A stretch of 64,000 bases of DNA, from positions 6,380 to 70,379 of the forward strand of contig NPFB01000006.1 in the NCBI GenBank assembly GCA_014084085.1. The letters are read 5' to 3'. Source of the DNA: Hondaea fermentalgiana. Lineage: Eukaryota; Sar; Bigyra; Thraustochytrida; Thraustochytriidae. This document shows, one piece after another, positions 1 to 10,057 of the stretch. The notes below the pieces were generated by a model that was not told the origin of the DNA, made no database searches, and was given only the letters and a program-made list of their open reading frames with translations. The position numbers and the translations under genes are program-made. Every line of letters starts with the position of its first letter. Position 1 is the stretch's first letter.

Positions 1-2
1 GA

Positions 3-52
<50 letters not shown>
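1..52. repeat. (GAAA)n microsatellite
   Basis: Uninterrupted GAAA tetranucleotide tract from the window edge to about base 52. It continues past the left edge by an unknown amount. The flank to its right is purine-rich and then strongly GC-rich. Confidence 0.97.
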
Positions 53-53
<1 letters not shown>

Positions 54-142
54 GAACCGAAAGGAGGGAGGAAAGGAGCGGCGGCGACGCGGCAGGCACA
101 CTGCGCCAAACCGCCCGCGCAGTCGGGCAAACGCGGATACTC

Positions 143-461
143 GACTTGCGCGGCGGCGGCGCAACAGTGGCGGCCGCGACTCGGCAACAGCCGCCGGAGG
201 GAGGGGGAAAAAGGGGCGAAAGCGCGCGCGAGAACGGGACCGCGGGGCGCCTTTTTGCCCCTCGCCACCGCCCGCAAGTGCGCAGAGACGGATACTCCAC
301 TTGCGCCGCGCCATTGTGCACTTGCCAACGACAACGCGCGGGGGGCGGAGCCTGGAGTGGCCGCTTCCACGGCTGCGGGACGAGCTGTAGGGAAGGCGGC
401 GGCGGGACGTCACTTGCGGCCACGTGATGGCGCACTTGCAACGGCGTTTGTGCGACTTGCG
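143..461. promoter_or_regulatory. Cluster of CGCAAGT(C/G) elements
   Basis: Five exact copies of CGCAAGTS or its complement SACTTGCG lie at 143-150, 273-280, 298-305, 411-418 and 454-461, with near copies between them. At 131-150 and 288-305 the element is joined to a GGATACTC stretch, giving a longer shared unit. No gene is supported here. The cluster may be the promoter of a gene beyond the left edge. The same unit recurs at 24891-25071. Function is inferred from clustering only. Confidence 0.5.
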
Positions 462-559
462 GCGACGAAGAAAAAGGGCTTGCTAGGCGCGGGGCTGCGG
501 TGGAGAGCGCGGGAGATGGATAAGGAGGGGCGCGGCCGGCCTTTGCGGTGAACTTGTGG

Positions 560-1055
560 AGGACTGTGGACGGTCGCGGGTCTCCGCGCTCGACACGAGC
601 GAGAGCCTGCATCATTCTGTACAGGCAGCTGGCTGCAGGATGGCTGGTTGGTGGCTGCAGCTGCGCGCATGAGGAGCCTTGTTGAACGATTTTCATCAGC
701 TGCAGGATGACGACGATAATCGGTGGCCATCAAAGTCAATTTTGTGGAGCGAGCCTGCTCAATGGTCGCCTGGCTGCTAGTTTGACTGACCAGCACAGTC
801 AGCACACGCGATGAGCGAGCTGGACGCAGCTGCAACGAAATTCTCTTTCCTCATGGCTACTCGTTGTGTCTACCTGGCCTGCCTTGTTTGCAGTGCTAGC
901 TGTTGGGGACTGTGAGTTAGAAAGAGCTTGCAGCCAGCAGCAGCTGCAGCTAGCTGGCAGTGTGCATCATCGTTCGTCACAGTTGGTTTTACGAAAGGCC
1001 TGCAGGAGCAGCAGCAGGAACTGGACTCAGATGGATCGATGACGGGACACGCCGA
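560..1055. other. Gene-free stretch, CAGCTG-rich
   Basis: No frame here looks like a protein. The stretch is rich in CAGCTG and CTGCAG words. It lies beyond the 3' end of the p47-like gene. I see no RNA gene. Confidence 0.5.
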
Positions 1056-1131
1056 GATGAAGGATGATTGGTGGCGCGCGGTGAAGAGGCCGCGATGAAG
1101 GATGATTGGCGGCGCGCGGTGAAGAGGCCGC
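1056..1131. repeat. 38-bp tandem duplication
   Basis: Two adjacent 38-bp units (1056-1093 and 1094-1131) differ at one base, T versus C, just after the GATGATTGG core. Each unit carries ATTGG, the reverse complement of CCAAT. The repeat lies about 100 bp beyond the stop codon of the minus-strand p47-like gene. Confidence 0.95.
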
Positions 1132-1227
1132 AAAAACAACGAATGGTGCCAAGAGTCTGTCTGTATAGTTAGCATCACGTGGAGGGAGAAAAGTATAGGT
1201 AAAGCATCAAAGAATGAAGACACATCA

Positions 1228-2203
1228 TTACAAGGTCTTTACAGTGACTGCAGCGCCAGCAAGGCCCGCGTCGACGAGCGTCAAGCTGAACTGGTCGCCA
1301 GACACGGGCTTGGGAGGACCGCGCACAGAATGAAGGAGCTGGTACGCCGAGGACACGTTGCCCGAGGCGTCCACAACGCTAATGAGATCACGCACAGTGT
1401 GCGTCTTGTTAAAGTTAAAGACCTGGCGCTTGCGATTGTGCGCAAAAATAACCTGCACGCGAATCTTTGGCTCATTCTCGTCCACGGTGACGGCGTCAGC
1501 CTTGGCCTCCGAAGGCGTGATGACTGATGAGTCCGAGGTTGAGATTGCTCCGCCGGCGGACTGCCCGCCTCCGCTAAAGGCTACATACGGCGGCGGCACA
1601 TAGTCCTCGCTGCGCTTGTCGTTGATCTTTAGGGCCGCCGGCTGCCCGTTTACCACCAGTTCACTTGGGCAAAATCCCTCCGAGATGCTTGCCAAGAACT
1701 GGTCATTCGCCGGCACGCCAAGCTCGCGAAAGGGCCCATCGCCCACCACGAAACCGTTGCGGTACATTGTCAGGGTTGTCGACGGCGCATCGCCCAAATC
1801 GGTGCCCATGGCCTCGCTTTCCGCCGCTGCCCGCTGAAAGATTCTGTTTACCGCGTTGCCATCGCCGCCTTCGCCAGGAACGACGACATTTTGGCCACTG
1901 TGAAAAGAAGGAAACGAAAGCAGACAAGTGTCCCTCCGCTGGTCAGTCAAACTCACTCACTCATTCGTTTTTTCGTTCATCCATGAACATCAGAAACTCG
2001 TGGCGTCCATTCCGGGTGTCGTGCGACCTCGAAGCTAGCTGCCTTGGCCTCGGAAAGATGGGAGCTACTTACCTACCGCCGCCGCCGTTGCTGCCGGCGC
2101 CGCCTGCATAGTACTCGTTGCCGCCGGCGCCGCTGCCGCTGTTGCCGCCCTCAGCGTCTCCGCCCTTGTTTTTGAGCGCGTCAAGCGAGACGATGTTGGG
2201 CAT
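1228..2203 (-). CDS. p47/NSFL1C/Shp1-like SEP-UBX cofactor of Cdc48/p97
   Basis: Spliced gene. Exon 1 is 2203-2073 and exon 2 is 1897-1228; the 175-nt intron has GTAAGT at its donor and CACAG at its acceptor. The join restores a Ser codon and reads GGSGQNVVVPG. Product 266 aa. Residues about 85-145 form a SEP domain (LTMYRNGFVVGDGPFR, then FCPSEL and an EDYVPPP end). Residues about 187-266 form a UBX domain starting KIRVQVIF and running to the C-terminus. Family members bind the p97/Cdc48 ATPase through UBX and act in membrane fusion and ubiquitin-linked extraction. The usual N-terminal UBA domain of p47 is absent; the first 80 residues are Gly-rich and disordered, as in UBA-less p37-type relatives. 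Head-to-head with the phosphatase gene at 3000. Confidence 0.9.
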
Positions 2204-2999
2204 CTTGCTCCCTCCCGTCCCCGCTCCTCTCGCACGCGCCCTTGACGTCCGGCTTCGCGTCCTCTTCGCCCTCCGTGCTCAACTCGCGCCGCCTCGGCGA
2301 AGAAGATCCAGGATAAAGAAGGATCCTCGCTCGCTCGCTTATGCGCTCCTGCGCGGCGTCCGTGCAAAGCCTTGCTGCGGCGTTTTCTCTGGCGCTCTGC
2401 TGCTCCTCGAGCGCGCGCTCGCTCGCGCTCTCGCGACGTCCGGGCGGGCGGGGCTCGCGCGAGTGAACGAACGTCTTGGATCTGGCCGCGCTCTCCGAGT
2501 CTCTCTCAAATTCTCCATCTGGCTGTTCAAAACAACTTGAGCCATGTTCAAAACCATGTTCAAACGCCCTTTTTTCTACCCTTTTTACTATGTTCAAAAG
2601 CCCTTTTTATGTTCAAAACCAGACCCCAAATCTGGCTTTTTTTCTTTCGCTTTTCAAGTTCTTTCTTTCTTTCTTTCTTTCTTCTTTCTTCTGCCAGCTT
2701 TGCTTGCTCGGTTCATTCAAACCCGCAAACCAAACCCGAGCCGAGGCGCGCGCCTGACCTGAGACCGCCTGCGTCTCGCAACACGCGTGTTGCGAGGCGA
2801 GGCGGGGCGAGGCGTTGCTTGGCGTTGCGTTTCATTGCGAGGCGAGGCGACGTCTTCCGTCGCTTCTACGCGCCCGTACGCGGGTGTGCTCGCGGCGTGC
2901 CTGCTCGGAGTGCAGGACCTCCACGTCCATCTTTATTTGCAGTGAAAGCCGCCGCACCAACAACTCGACAGAACCCAGACCTGCGCGCTTGCAGGCACG
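2204..2999. promoter_or_regulatory. Head-to-head intergenic region with repeats and a palindrome
   Basis: This 796-bp spacer separates the divergent p47-like and phosphatase genes. It holds four exact ATGTTCAAA words (2544-2552, 2556-2564, 2590-2598, 2609-2617) in an AT-rich island, a CTTT tract near 2660-2690, and GCGAGGCGAGGCG runs at 2792-2850. The perfect palindrome at 2775-2796 is listed separately. No coding capacity is supported. Confidence 0.6.
2775..2796. promoter_or_regulatory. Perfect 22-bp palindrome
   Basis: The half-site is CTCGCAACACG, followed directly by its exact reverse complement with no spacer. It lies 204 bp upstream of the phosphatase start codon and 570 bp from the p47 start. 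A dimeric DNA-binding protein site is the simplest reading, but this is inference. Confidence 0.7.
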
Positions 3000-5900
3000 A
3001 TGGCGGCAGCCATTACGGGAAAGGAAAGCGCCTCCGCCTCCGCAGCAGCAGCTGCTGCTGTCGATGCTGCCGATGCTGCTGACACCGCCGCCAACACCAC
3101 CACAGGCCAAGACGCCGTGCAGGATGCCGTATCGGGCGCCGTAGAGCTTACGGGCGGCCTCGAGGACACCGGCAAGCTGGACGAGATCATCCCGGGGAAA
3201 CTCTTCCTAAGCAGCATGCTTGAGGCCGGGAACGAGGAACTGCTCAAGAGCAAGGGCATCACGCACGTTCTCACCGTCGGCAATGGCATGCCCGCTCTGT
3301 TTAGAGAGTCCTTTAGCTATCAGATTGTTCGTGTCGACGACACCCCCGAGGCCTTTATTCTAGGCGAGCTCGAGAACGCTCTGTCCTTTATCGATCAAGC
3401 CTTTGAACAACAAGGCCGCGTACTCGTGCACTGCGAAGGTGGCGTTAGTCGCAGCGCGACCATCTGCGCCGCCTATGTCATGTATGCTGAAGACCCGCAT
3501 CCCACGGCCGCAGAAGTGATCGAGCGTTTGCAAAGCATCCGTAGCCAGGTCTCCCCAAACCTTGGTTTCCGCGAGCAGCTCGAACTTTTCGAGCACCTTG
3601 GCTGCGACCCAGATCTCTCGCGTCCCGAAGCTGCAGCCCGCATCTCTGAGTTTCTCGGCAAACAAACTCCGCGCACGCAAGCAACGCGAACCGCGCTTAA
3701 CCAAGTTTTGTTTGAGACGCCGCCCGACAACTACAACTACGAACTCGAGACAAGCTCCAAGGCGAGCCATTTCATTTCCACGATTCTTCAGGAACAAAGC
3801 GCTTTGCAATCTGTGCGATCCAAAAAGAAGAAACAGCTCATTCACGCAACTTCGGCGGATGACGCTGCGCTCACTGAGCGCAGCGAGGTACCCATGAAGC
3901 GTTCGCAGAGTAACCTTGACGCGGATCCCTCTCCCGCCGACAGCCTTGCTGGAAATGTGCAGCCCAAGCTGGTCTCTCTACCAAGTGTCGACGAAGATGC
4001 TGCAATGGACGCGCATGCAGACCTTAACGAAGCGGGCCCGCCCCTTCTCGGCGCCAATGGCCAGGTCGCTGATGAACAGATCCTCCAGCATCTGGCAATG
4101 GAAGATCCCTTCTCGTCCCATGATCACGAGGAGCACCCCTTACAGAGCAAATGGGTCTCTGCACGACTCATGAGCATAAGCGGCACCTCGCTCGACGACG
4201 AGACGTCTTCCTCGTTGAGTGGCAACGGCCGCGAAACGCCGCCTCCGACCTCAAACAGCGCGGCGCTTAAGCAGGCAAGCAACAGCTCTACCTCCCACCA
4301 TGGCCACGGACCCTCGCGCTCATCCACGAGCACACCACTCCTCAGTGCTGGAGATACGGGCTCTGAATCCACGTCTGCTGGCGCCAACGCGAAGGCGACG
4401 GGTACCAGCGACGGAAATGCCGATGACGGAGATTGCAGCAGTGCGACTGGCACAAGTGTTCTTCAAGGAGCAAGAAATCGACCAGTCTTGCAGCGACATC
4501 AGTCTAGCGGCACGGTTGCGACATTTTCCTCGATGCGTTCATCCTCGTCCTCATCCTCTGCGTCCAGTACTCCTTCTGGGCTTGAGGGACGAAGCTTTGG
4601 GACCGATGCTGCCGCGCCAGGGGCCAATCCCAAGCGGCGCGTGAGCCCCGTGCTTGCTGGAATGAGTCACGATGACAATACTCCCGGCAATCGCAATACC
4701 CATCAAGGCTCCTTGCGCCGTTTTCGAACGTCGAGCTCGACAATCTATAGCATCGACATGGACCTCATCAATATGGAGGCTGCAGCCGAGGCCGCGGCAC
4801 AAGGGGAACTCACGTCGTCGAGCGCCAAGGCAGAGACCTTGTCCGGTGTCGACCGCGAACCGCACTCTTCGAATGCTGCTGCACACGGCACCCCTCGACC
4901 CGTTTCACCTGCGCCGGGAAGCGCTTCCCAGGAAAAGTCCGCCGAAGTTGATCCGGAATCGGAAGACAAGACTGCGGCTACCAACGTCGTGGGCAAGGTC
5001 CTCATGGGCTACGCCATGACGCCCACGGACGAACAAATTGTTTCTCATTGGCTTGCCCACAAACCAAAAGGAATCGCCGCGGGAAATGCTTTCAAAGGTC
5101 TGCGACAAGCACTCCGTATGATGCGTCGCTTTGTATGCAATCCGGAAGGCATCGATGACCCCAGCGCCATGGGACTTGCCGGGCTTCAGCGCTCGCTGCA
5201 GCACGTTGGCGGTGTATTGGAAAAGTTCACAGGCTTTCCCATTCACAGCCCTGAGTTTATGCGATTGCTCCAGCGTGACACAGGACTCGACACCATATTG
5301 GCCAATCTCGATGCAGAATACAAGCACGCTCTCGATGAGGTTCGCCAGTGTACATCGACCAAATTAGGAGAAGTCTCTTTAAGTTTGGCAACGCCTTCTG
5401 CAAAGGACAATCTGACGGCCCTTGCTGCCGCCGCCTCAGCGGCCACTGCGGCCACGGCTGCAGCGGCAGCCGAGACGGAGAACGACGAAGTCTCTGCTTC
5501 AAATGCTGCGCGGCGAGGATCCATCGACCTTGAAATGCTTCGGCCCTCTTCTTCTTTCAATGGCACCAGCGCCAGTGGTGTGCATCGGAGGCAACGATCG
5601 GCGCGCGAAGAAATCAACATTGCCGCCTTGCTTTCCTCGCCAGAGTCGCCGCACAGCGGGTCCTTTTCCATGCGTGGGTCGGCAGACGAGGGCTCGCCTC
5701 ACTCGTCATTGTTGCCTTCTCCACCCAAAATTCAGACCCAAGAAGACTCGGATGACGACTTGCTTGCGAGTCCTCCAGGAGCCTCCTTGCTCGCATGTGA
5801 CGCCGCTGCCCCACCCAAGGTTCGATTCGCAGTTGGAACACGAACACCAGGCCGACCTTTGTCCGTGTCAACGGCCGCGCCGAACGCCACAGGGTCGCCC

Positions 5901-8900
5901 ACGCTGACAAACGCTTCGGGTAAGAGCCGTCGACCTATTCGAGAAATGCCTCAACTCGACATCATCAATGACGCGCCAGATCCTAGCGGAGATCTTGCAG
6001 GTTCAACGCTGGGTACGGGCGCCGGCAAGCCGCGACCCACATACATGGAGGTTGCCGGGCGACAGAAACGTCACCGTAGACGACGCAGCGCAACAATAGA
6101 CCTGCTTCTTCTTTTGGCCAAGCTTGGTTTGCGACGCGAAAATACAATGACGGTATCCGACAGCGCGTACCGGCAGTTCTCGCAGCTGCTAGAGGGCGGC
6201 GCGCGTGAAAAGGCCGCCCTCGAGAATCTCGATCAATCCTCTGCTGTGGAATTGCTGGGCTACCTCGAGAGCTTCCCACCAAACATCAAGTGCGATGCGA
6301 GAATTCAACGATTAGGCCAAGTCTGCGCTGCACGTCTGGTGCTCATGGTGGCAGAAGATACTGCTTCCGAGATTTGCGACCAGCTACTCGTTCAGCCGCA
6401 GGTGACGGGCCATGTGCGCGATGTGGCAACATATGCCATGCACTTTAGCAGCGCGCTCATTGGTACGCAAATGAGCATTTTGCGTCGCGCGCGTCAGGAT
6501 TCTGCCTCAACGAAACTTACGGCCGCCTTTCGAGGATCGCGCGTGCGCAAGGAGCTTGCTAACTCCAAGCGCGCCGCAGAACGCATCCAGTCGTGGCGAC
6601 GCAAAATTCGAGAAGAAAACCCACGAAGCTCGAGCACGAGAGATTTGACGACAGATGCGAGTTCTCCCAAGGCAGATGTCTCGGGTCCTCGGTCGCCCGT
6701 GTCGGCGCCTCTCTCAGGCCCGCCGCCCTCGCCCAGTGGCGCCTTGTCCCCTGGTCTTTCGAGCCTCTCAACGCAGATGCTCGACATTGCAGCGGATGGG
6801 ACGGTGCGCTCCGGGCGTGGATCCACGCGACCGGTTTCATGTCGCGAGGGCACCACGCAGCAACAAGCTCGTCGATCTCGACTTTCCCCTCAGTCCCACT
6901 CGAGCTGTAGTGTGAGTAGCGCAGGATCCACGTCTGTAGCTTCGCCGCGCGCCCAGGTGCTGCAGCAGTCTCGACGGGCGAGCAATCTGCGTTCGTGGCA
7001 GTCCCACGACCCTGGCCCAGACGGCACGGTGTCACGATCTCCCGAGCGCAGCAAGTCTCCATCAAATGGATGGCAAGGCACAGGTTCAAGAGTGCAGAAT
7101 ACAGTACTCTTTACGCTAGACTGTGCCAATGCCGCCACCGCCAAAATGTCCTCGCTGCTTCGACGCGCGCGTCACGATCGAGAACGTCGCGGGGCGCGTG
7201 GTCATTCCGTCATCGAGGGAAGTGGAGGCGCAGACGATAACGAGGGCGGAAATGGCCGCACGAGCAGTCCGTCGCGGCAATTTTGGAGAAGCTCGCGACG
7301 CGGTGCTAACGAAGGGGCAAATCGCAGGCGTAGCGAGATTTGCAGTGACGAAGAGCGTTCCACGGACGAGGAAGGGGCGTCGTCATCGGACAATCTTTCC
7401 ATGGCGAGCGTCGGGGGCGAACTGGACCCCTCCGCGCAAGACTCGGGCAGCGGGTCGCGTTTGCTCTCTCGAGGCACCATTGATCGCTTTGTGCGCACCA
7501 TGGACTCGCGTCCTGAGCGCGCACGAGTGTCGAAATCGCTTCGCGGAGAAACGTCCACCTATTTTGGAGGTAGCCATGACAGTCCAGCCTCGCTCACAGC
7601 TTTGCATGTGGCCCAGCAAGGCGGTCCCGGGCCTGAACCTCTTGGCGCACCGATGCCGCTCAGCTCGCCGGACTGCATGAGCCCGGATGCGGACGACTTT
7701 GCGCCAAAACGTTCGAGCAGCATTTCCGGCGGGGTAGCCAGCGGGCCAGACGGACTCGCCGTTTCTGCAGCGACCATGGTTATCCCCGCAGACAATCCAA
7801 GCACGGGCATGAGCTTTGCTGTATCTGGTGTTGGTCCGCTCGCGGTGAGTCGCGCCATTGAAAGCGTTGCGCAGCAGCATGGCAGCAGTGCCACCGTCGC
7901 GCCCGGCATCTCGCCGAATCGCCTGGTGAACGCCGAGGTGGCGAGCATGACGAGCAGTAACAGTGCGAGTGCAAGTGTGTACAGTGCATTTTACCTCGGT
8001 AACGGAGATGGCAACAGGAGCGGCGACGTGCTGTCGCGACCTGTGAATCCGGTGCACGCCTTGCAAGGTCTCTTACGGCACCTCGTACGTGTGGTCACGA
8101 GCGAGGCGCGACGCAACATGAGCGAGGCATACTCCATGCAACAGTCGCTGCAACAGCTGCAGCAGCACGCCAAGAACTTGCGCGCTGTCCATCCAAGGAT
8201 CTGCGTCGCGGACAATGAGCAGCGTCCTGGACTCGCGAGCCTCCCAAAGGCGAGCCGTGAGCTGTCTCGATGGCTGAAGCTACACCCGCAAGGATTCGGC
8301 CAAAATCAGACACCATACGTCTTTGACTTCGAGCTGCGTGTCCTTGCCTTTTTCCCACCTTGTGAAATGGACACGGCCTTGCAACCACCCGACGACACGT
8401 CTGCCAAATTCCGCAAGATTCTCAGTACGGTGTTCAATCTCATGCCTTGCGACGACGAGGCCCTCTTGGATCTTACAGAGACTGCTACACTCTCGCAGCA
8501 CGCTTCTGCAGGTTATGCCATCACCACTTCGCTATTTTACATTGACAAGCTGGGCGATGCATCGACAGACTACATGCATTCTCATCATCTTGGAGACGAG
8601 CGCGAGGGAACGTATGGAACGGTCGCGGCCGGTTATGTGCGATACTCGCCAGAAGACGACCGCTACGTTTTTACGGAAGAATCGGGCCACTACGGCTCTC
8701 GCTGGACGTTGCCGGGAACGCGCCAGAGTCTGCGCAAGTTTATGCAAGAGAGCAACCTGCAGAATTCGTACTTTCTCAAGCCCTTTTATCGGCAGCCAGA
8801 CCACACCAAGGAAAAGACATCCATTACGCAGCTATTTGGACCCGACGCAGGCGACTCGCTACCTCCTGCTCCGCCTGTTGCATCAAGCGCGCCGCCCAGC

Positions 8901-9215
8901 TCCTCGCAGGATACCGTCCCGGCCACCGTCTCTGTTTCTGCTCAACGGCAAGCTCCCGTCGAAGTGAAAGCTGCTACGGCAGCTGCTACATCGGCGGTCG
9001 TCGAAAACGTGCCGACCAGCAGCAATGAGGAGAATGGCGGAGGCCCGGAAAATGCGGTCACGAAGCAAGCCGTAGCCGGCGAGAATGCCGTAGACTTAGA
9101 CGCAGGCGGAGACGCAAACGCAGATGGAGACGCAGACGGAGACAGCAAGGACGAGGGCGGCAATGACGGAGATGGTTCTGGTTCCGATTGGGATTTTAGC
9201 GACGGAGACGACTGA
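3000..9215 (+). CDS. Very large protein with N-terminal dual-specificity phosphatase domain and IQ-like motif
   Basis: Intronless frame of 2071 aa. After an Ala-rich leader, residues about 62-203 form a dual-specificity phosphatase domain. The signature HCEGGVSRSAT gives Cys145 and Arg151, and Asp113/Asp114 are candidate general acids at normal spacing, so the domain looks catalytically intact. Most of the rest is Ser/Ala-rich and probably disordered. It is interrupted by helical islands near 665-770, 1030-1205 (ending in an IQ-like AAERIQSWRRKIR) and 1690-1930. The C-terminal 130 residues are acidic. I recognise no named family with this architecture. Likely substrates are phosphoproteins, with a scaffold or calmodulin-binding role possible. 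It is far longer than typical single-domain phosphatases of this class (about 200-400 aa). Confidence 0.8.
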   Translation: MAAAITGKESASASAAAAAAVDAADAADTAANTTTGQDAVQDAVSGAVELTGGLEDTGKLDEIIPGKLFLSSMLEAGNEELLKSKGITHVLTVGNGMPALFRESFSYQIVRVDDTPEAFILGELENALSFIDQAFEQQGRVLVHCEGGVSRSATICAAYVMYAEDPHPTAAEVIERLQSIRSQVSPNLGFREQLELFEHLGCDPDLSRPEAAARISEFLGKQTPRTQATRTALNQVLFETPPDNYNYELETSSKASHFISTILQEQSALQSVRSKKKKQLIHATSADDAALTERSEVPMKRSQSNLDADPSPADSLAGNVQPKLVSLPSVDEDAAMDAHADLNEAGPPLLGANGQVADEQILQHLAMEDPFSSHDHEEHPLQSKWVSARLMSISGTSLDDETSSSLSGNGRETPPPTSNSAALKQASNSSTSHHGHGPSRSSTSTPLLSAGDTGSESTSAGANAKATGTSDGNADDGDCSSATGTSVLQGARNRPVLQRHQSSGTVATFSSMRSSSSSSSASSTPSGLEGRSFGTDAAAPGANPKRRVSPVLAGMSHDDNTPGNRNTHQGSLRRFRTSSSTIYSIDMDLINMEAAAEAAAQGELTSSSAKAETLSGVDREPHSSNAAAHGTPRPVSPAPGSASQEKSAEVDPESEDKTAATNVVGKVLMGYAMTPTDEQIVSHWLAHKPKGIAAGNAFKGLRQALRMMRRFVCNPEGIDDPSAMGLAGLQRSLQHVGGVLEKFTGFPIHSPEFMRLLQRDTGLDTILANLDAEYKHALDEVRQCTSTKLGEVSLSLATPSAKDNLTALAAAASAATAATAAAAAETENDEVSASNAARRGSIDLEMLRPSSSFNGTSASGVHRRQRSAREEINIAALLSSPESPHSGSFSMRGSADEGSPHSSLLPSPPKIQTQEDSDDDLLASPPGASLLACDAAAPPKVRFAVGTRTPGRPLSVSTAAPNATGSPTLTNASGKSRRPIREMPQLDIINDAPDPSGDLAGSTLGTGAGKPRPTYMEVAGRQKRHRRRRSATIDLLLLLAKLGLRRENTMTVSDSAYRQFSQLLEGGAREKAALENLDQSSAVELLGYLESFPPNIKCDARIQRLGQVCAARLVLMVAEDTASEICDQLLVQPQVTGHVRDVATYAMHFSSALIGTQMSILRRARQDSASTKLTAAFRGSRVRKELANSKRAAERIQSWRRKIREENPRSSSTRDLTTDASSPKADVSGPRSPVSAPLSGPPPSPSGALSPGLSSLSTQMLDIAADGTVRSGRGSTRPVSCREGTTQQQARRSRLSPQSHSSCSVSSAGSTSVASPRAQVLQQSRRASNLRSWQSHDPGPDGTVSRSPERSKSPSNGWQGTGSRVQNTVLFTLDCANAATAKMSSLLRRARHDRERRGARGHSVIEGSGGADDNEGGNGRTSSPSRQFWRSSRRGANEGANRRRSEICSDEERSTDEEGASSSDNLSMASVGGELDPSAQDSGSGSRLLSRGTIDRFVRTMDSRPERARVSKSLRGETSTYFGGSHDSPASLTALHVAQQGGPGPEPLGAPMPLSSPDCMSPDADDFAPKRSSSISGGVASGPDGLAVSAATMVIPADNPSTGMSFAVSGVGPLAVSRAIESVAQQHGSSATVAPGISPNRLVNAEVASMTSSNSASASVYSAFYLGNGDGNRSGDVLSRPVNPVHALQGLLRHLVRVVTSEARRNMSEAYSMQQSLQQLQQHAKNLRAVHPRICVADNEQRPGLASLPKASRELSRWLKLHPQGFGQNQTPYVFDFELRVLAFFPPCEMDTALQPPDDTSAKFRKILSTVFNLMPCDDEALLDLTETATLSQHASAGYAITTSLFYIDKLGDASTDYMHSHHLGDEREGTYGTVAAGYVRYSPEDDRYVFTEESGHYGSRWTLPGTRQSLRKFMQESNLQNSYFLKPFYRQPDHTKEKTSITQLFGPDAGDSLPPAPPVASSAPPSSSQDTVPATVSVSAQRQAPVEVKAATAAATSAVVENVPTSSNEENGGGPENAVTKQAVAGENAVDLDAGGDANADGDADGDSKDEGGNDGDGSGSDWDFSDGDD

Positions 9216-9256
9216 AGAAGAGGCAAAGGTATCATAATATGTGACATTTTGTATAT

Positions 9257-10057
9257 TCAGCTGGAAGCAGTCGATGAGGTTTCGGAGGCAGCGGCACTGG
9301 CCTTTTCCGGCTGCGGCATGTATTCAATGATGGGGTCGCCCACCTTTTTGATCTCCGGGACCTTGGCATCGACATTAAAGATCTTGCCAAAAATAAGCTT
9401 GAAGATCTTCTGCACGTTGATCGAGTGCGATGCGGAACTGAAAATGAGCGGAGCTTTCATCGCGCGGGCGTACTTACGCGCCTGCTTGGTGATTTCCTTT
9501 TGCTCCTCGTGCGGCAGCGTGGCGAATACATCGTACTTTGTGCCGATCAAAAAAGCAAAGGCCTGCTTGTTCAGTCCGCGCACCTGGCGATACCACTCGC
9601 GCACGCTGCTAAGGGTGCTTTTTTGCGGGAGAGAAAACATGAAGAGAATGACGAGCGCGTCATTGCAGACGAGGGGAAGCATGCTGATAAATTCGCGCTC
9701 GCCACCGAGGTCCCAGATGGAAAAGGTCACCTCGGCGTTCTTGAGCGTGATGGACTTTTCCATAAAGTTGACGCCTAGCGTCTCGATGTAGTCCGAGTCG
9801 AACTTGCCTTCCACGTATCTGACCATGAGCGAGGTCTTGCCGATCTGGGCGTCGCCGACCATGCCCACCTTGACGACAAGACTGTTGCGGGCGCTCTTTG
9901 CGGATCCTGCACCTTTCAGTCTCCGTTCCGCCTTGAGCGGTGCGCCTTCCTGGGAGTCCTCCTGATCAAGGTCGTCCTCCTCCTCGTCCTCCTCTTCCCC
10001 GTCCTGTTCCTTGCGGTCGGCCTCCTCGCCGCTCACGTCTTCCTCACCCGCCTTCAT
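9257..10057 (-). CDS. Spg1/Tem1-like Ras-superfamily GTPase
   Basis: 266 aa. An acidic 55-residue leader precedes a GTPase domain: P-loop GDAQIGKTS (68-76), G3 WDLGGERE (115-122), G4 GTKYD (172-176), G5 near SSASHS. The run REFISMLPLVCNDALVILFM and the EWYRQ helix are hallmarks of the Spg1/Tem1 group, which controls septation and mitotic exit in fungi and is found across protists. There is no C-terminal CaaX box, as expected for this group. Position 120, equivalent to Ras Gln61, is Glu here. The gene ends 42 bp from the end of the convergent phosphatase gene, so the 3' ends probably overlap. Confidence 0.92.
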   Translation of the reverse strand: MKAGEEDVSGEEADRKEQDGEEEDEEEDDLDQEDSQEGAPLKAERRLKGAGSAKSARNSLVVKVGMVGDAQIGKTSLMVRYVEGKFDSDYIETLGVNFMEKSITLKNAEVTFSIWDLGGEREFISMLPLVCNDALVILFMFSLPQKSTLSSVREWYRQVRGLNKQAFAFLIGTKYDVFATLPHEEQKEITKQARKYARAMKAPLIFSSASHSINVQKIFKLIFGKIFNVDAKVPEIKKVGDPIIEYMPQPEKASAAASETSSTASS

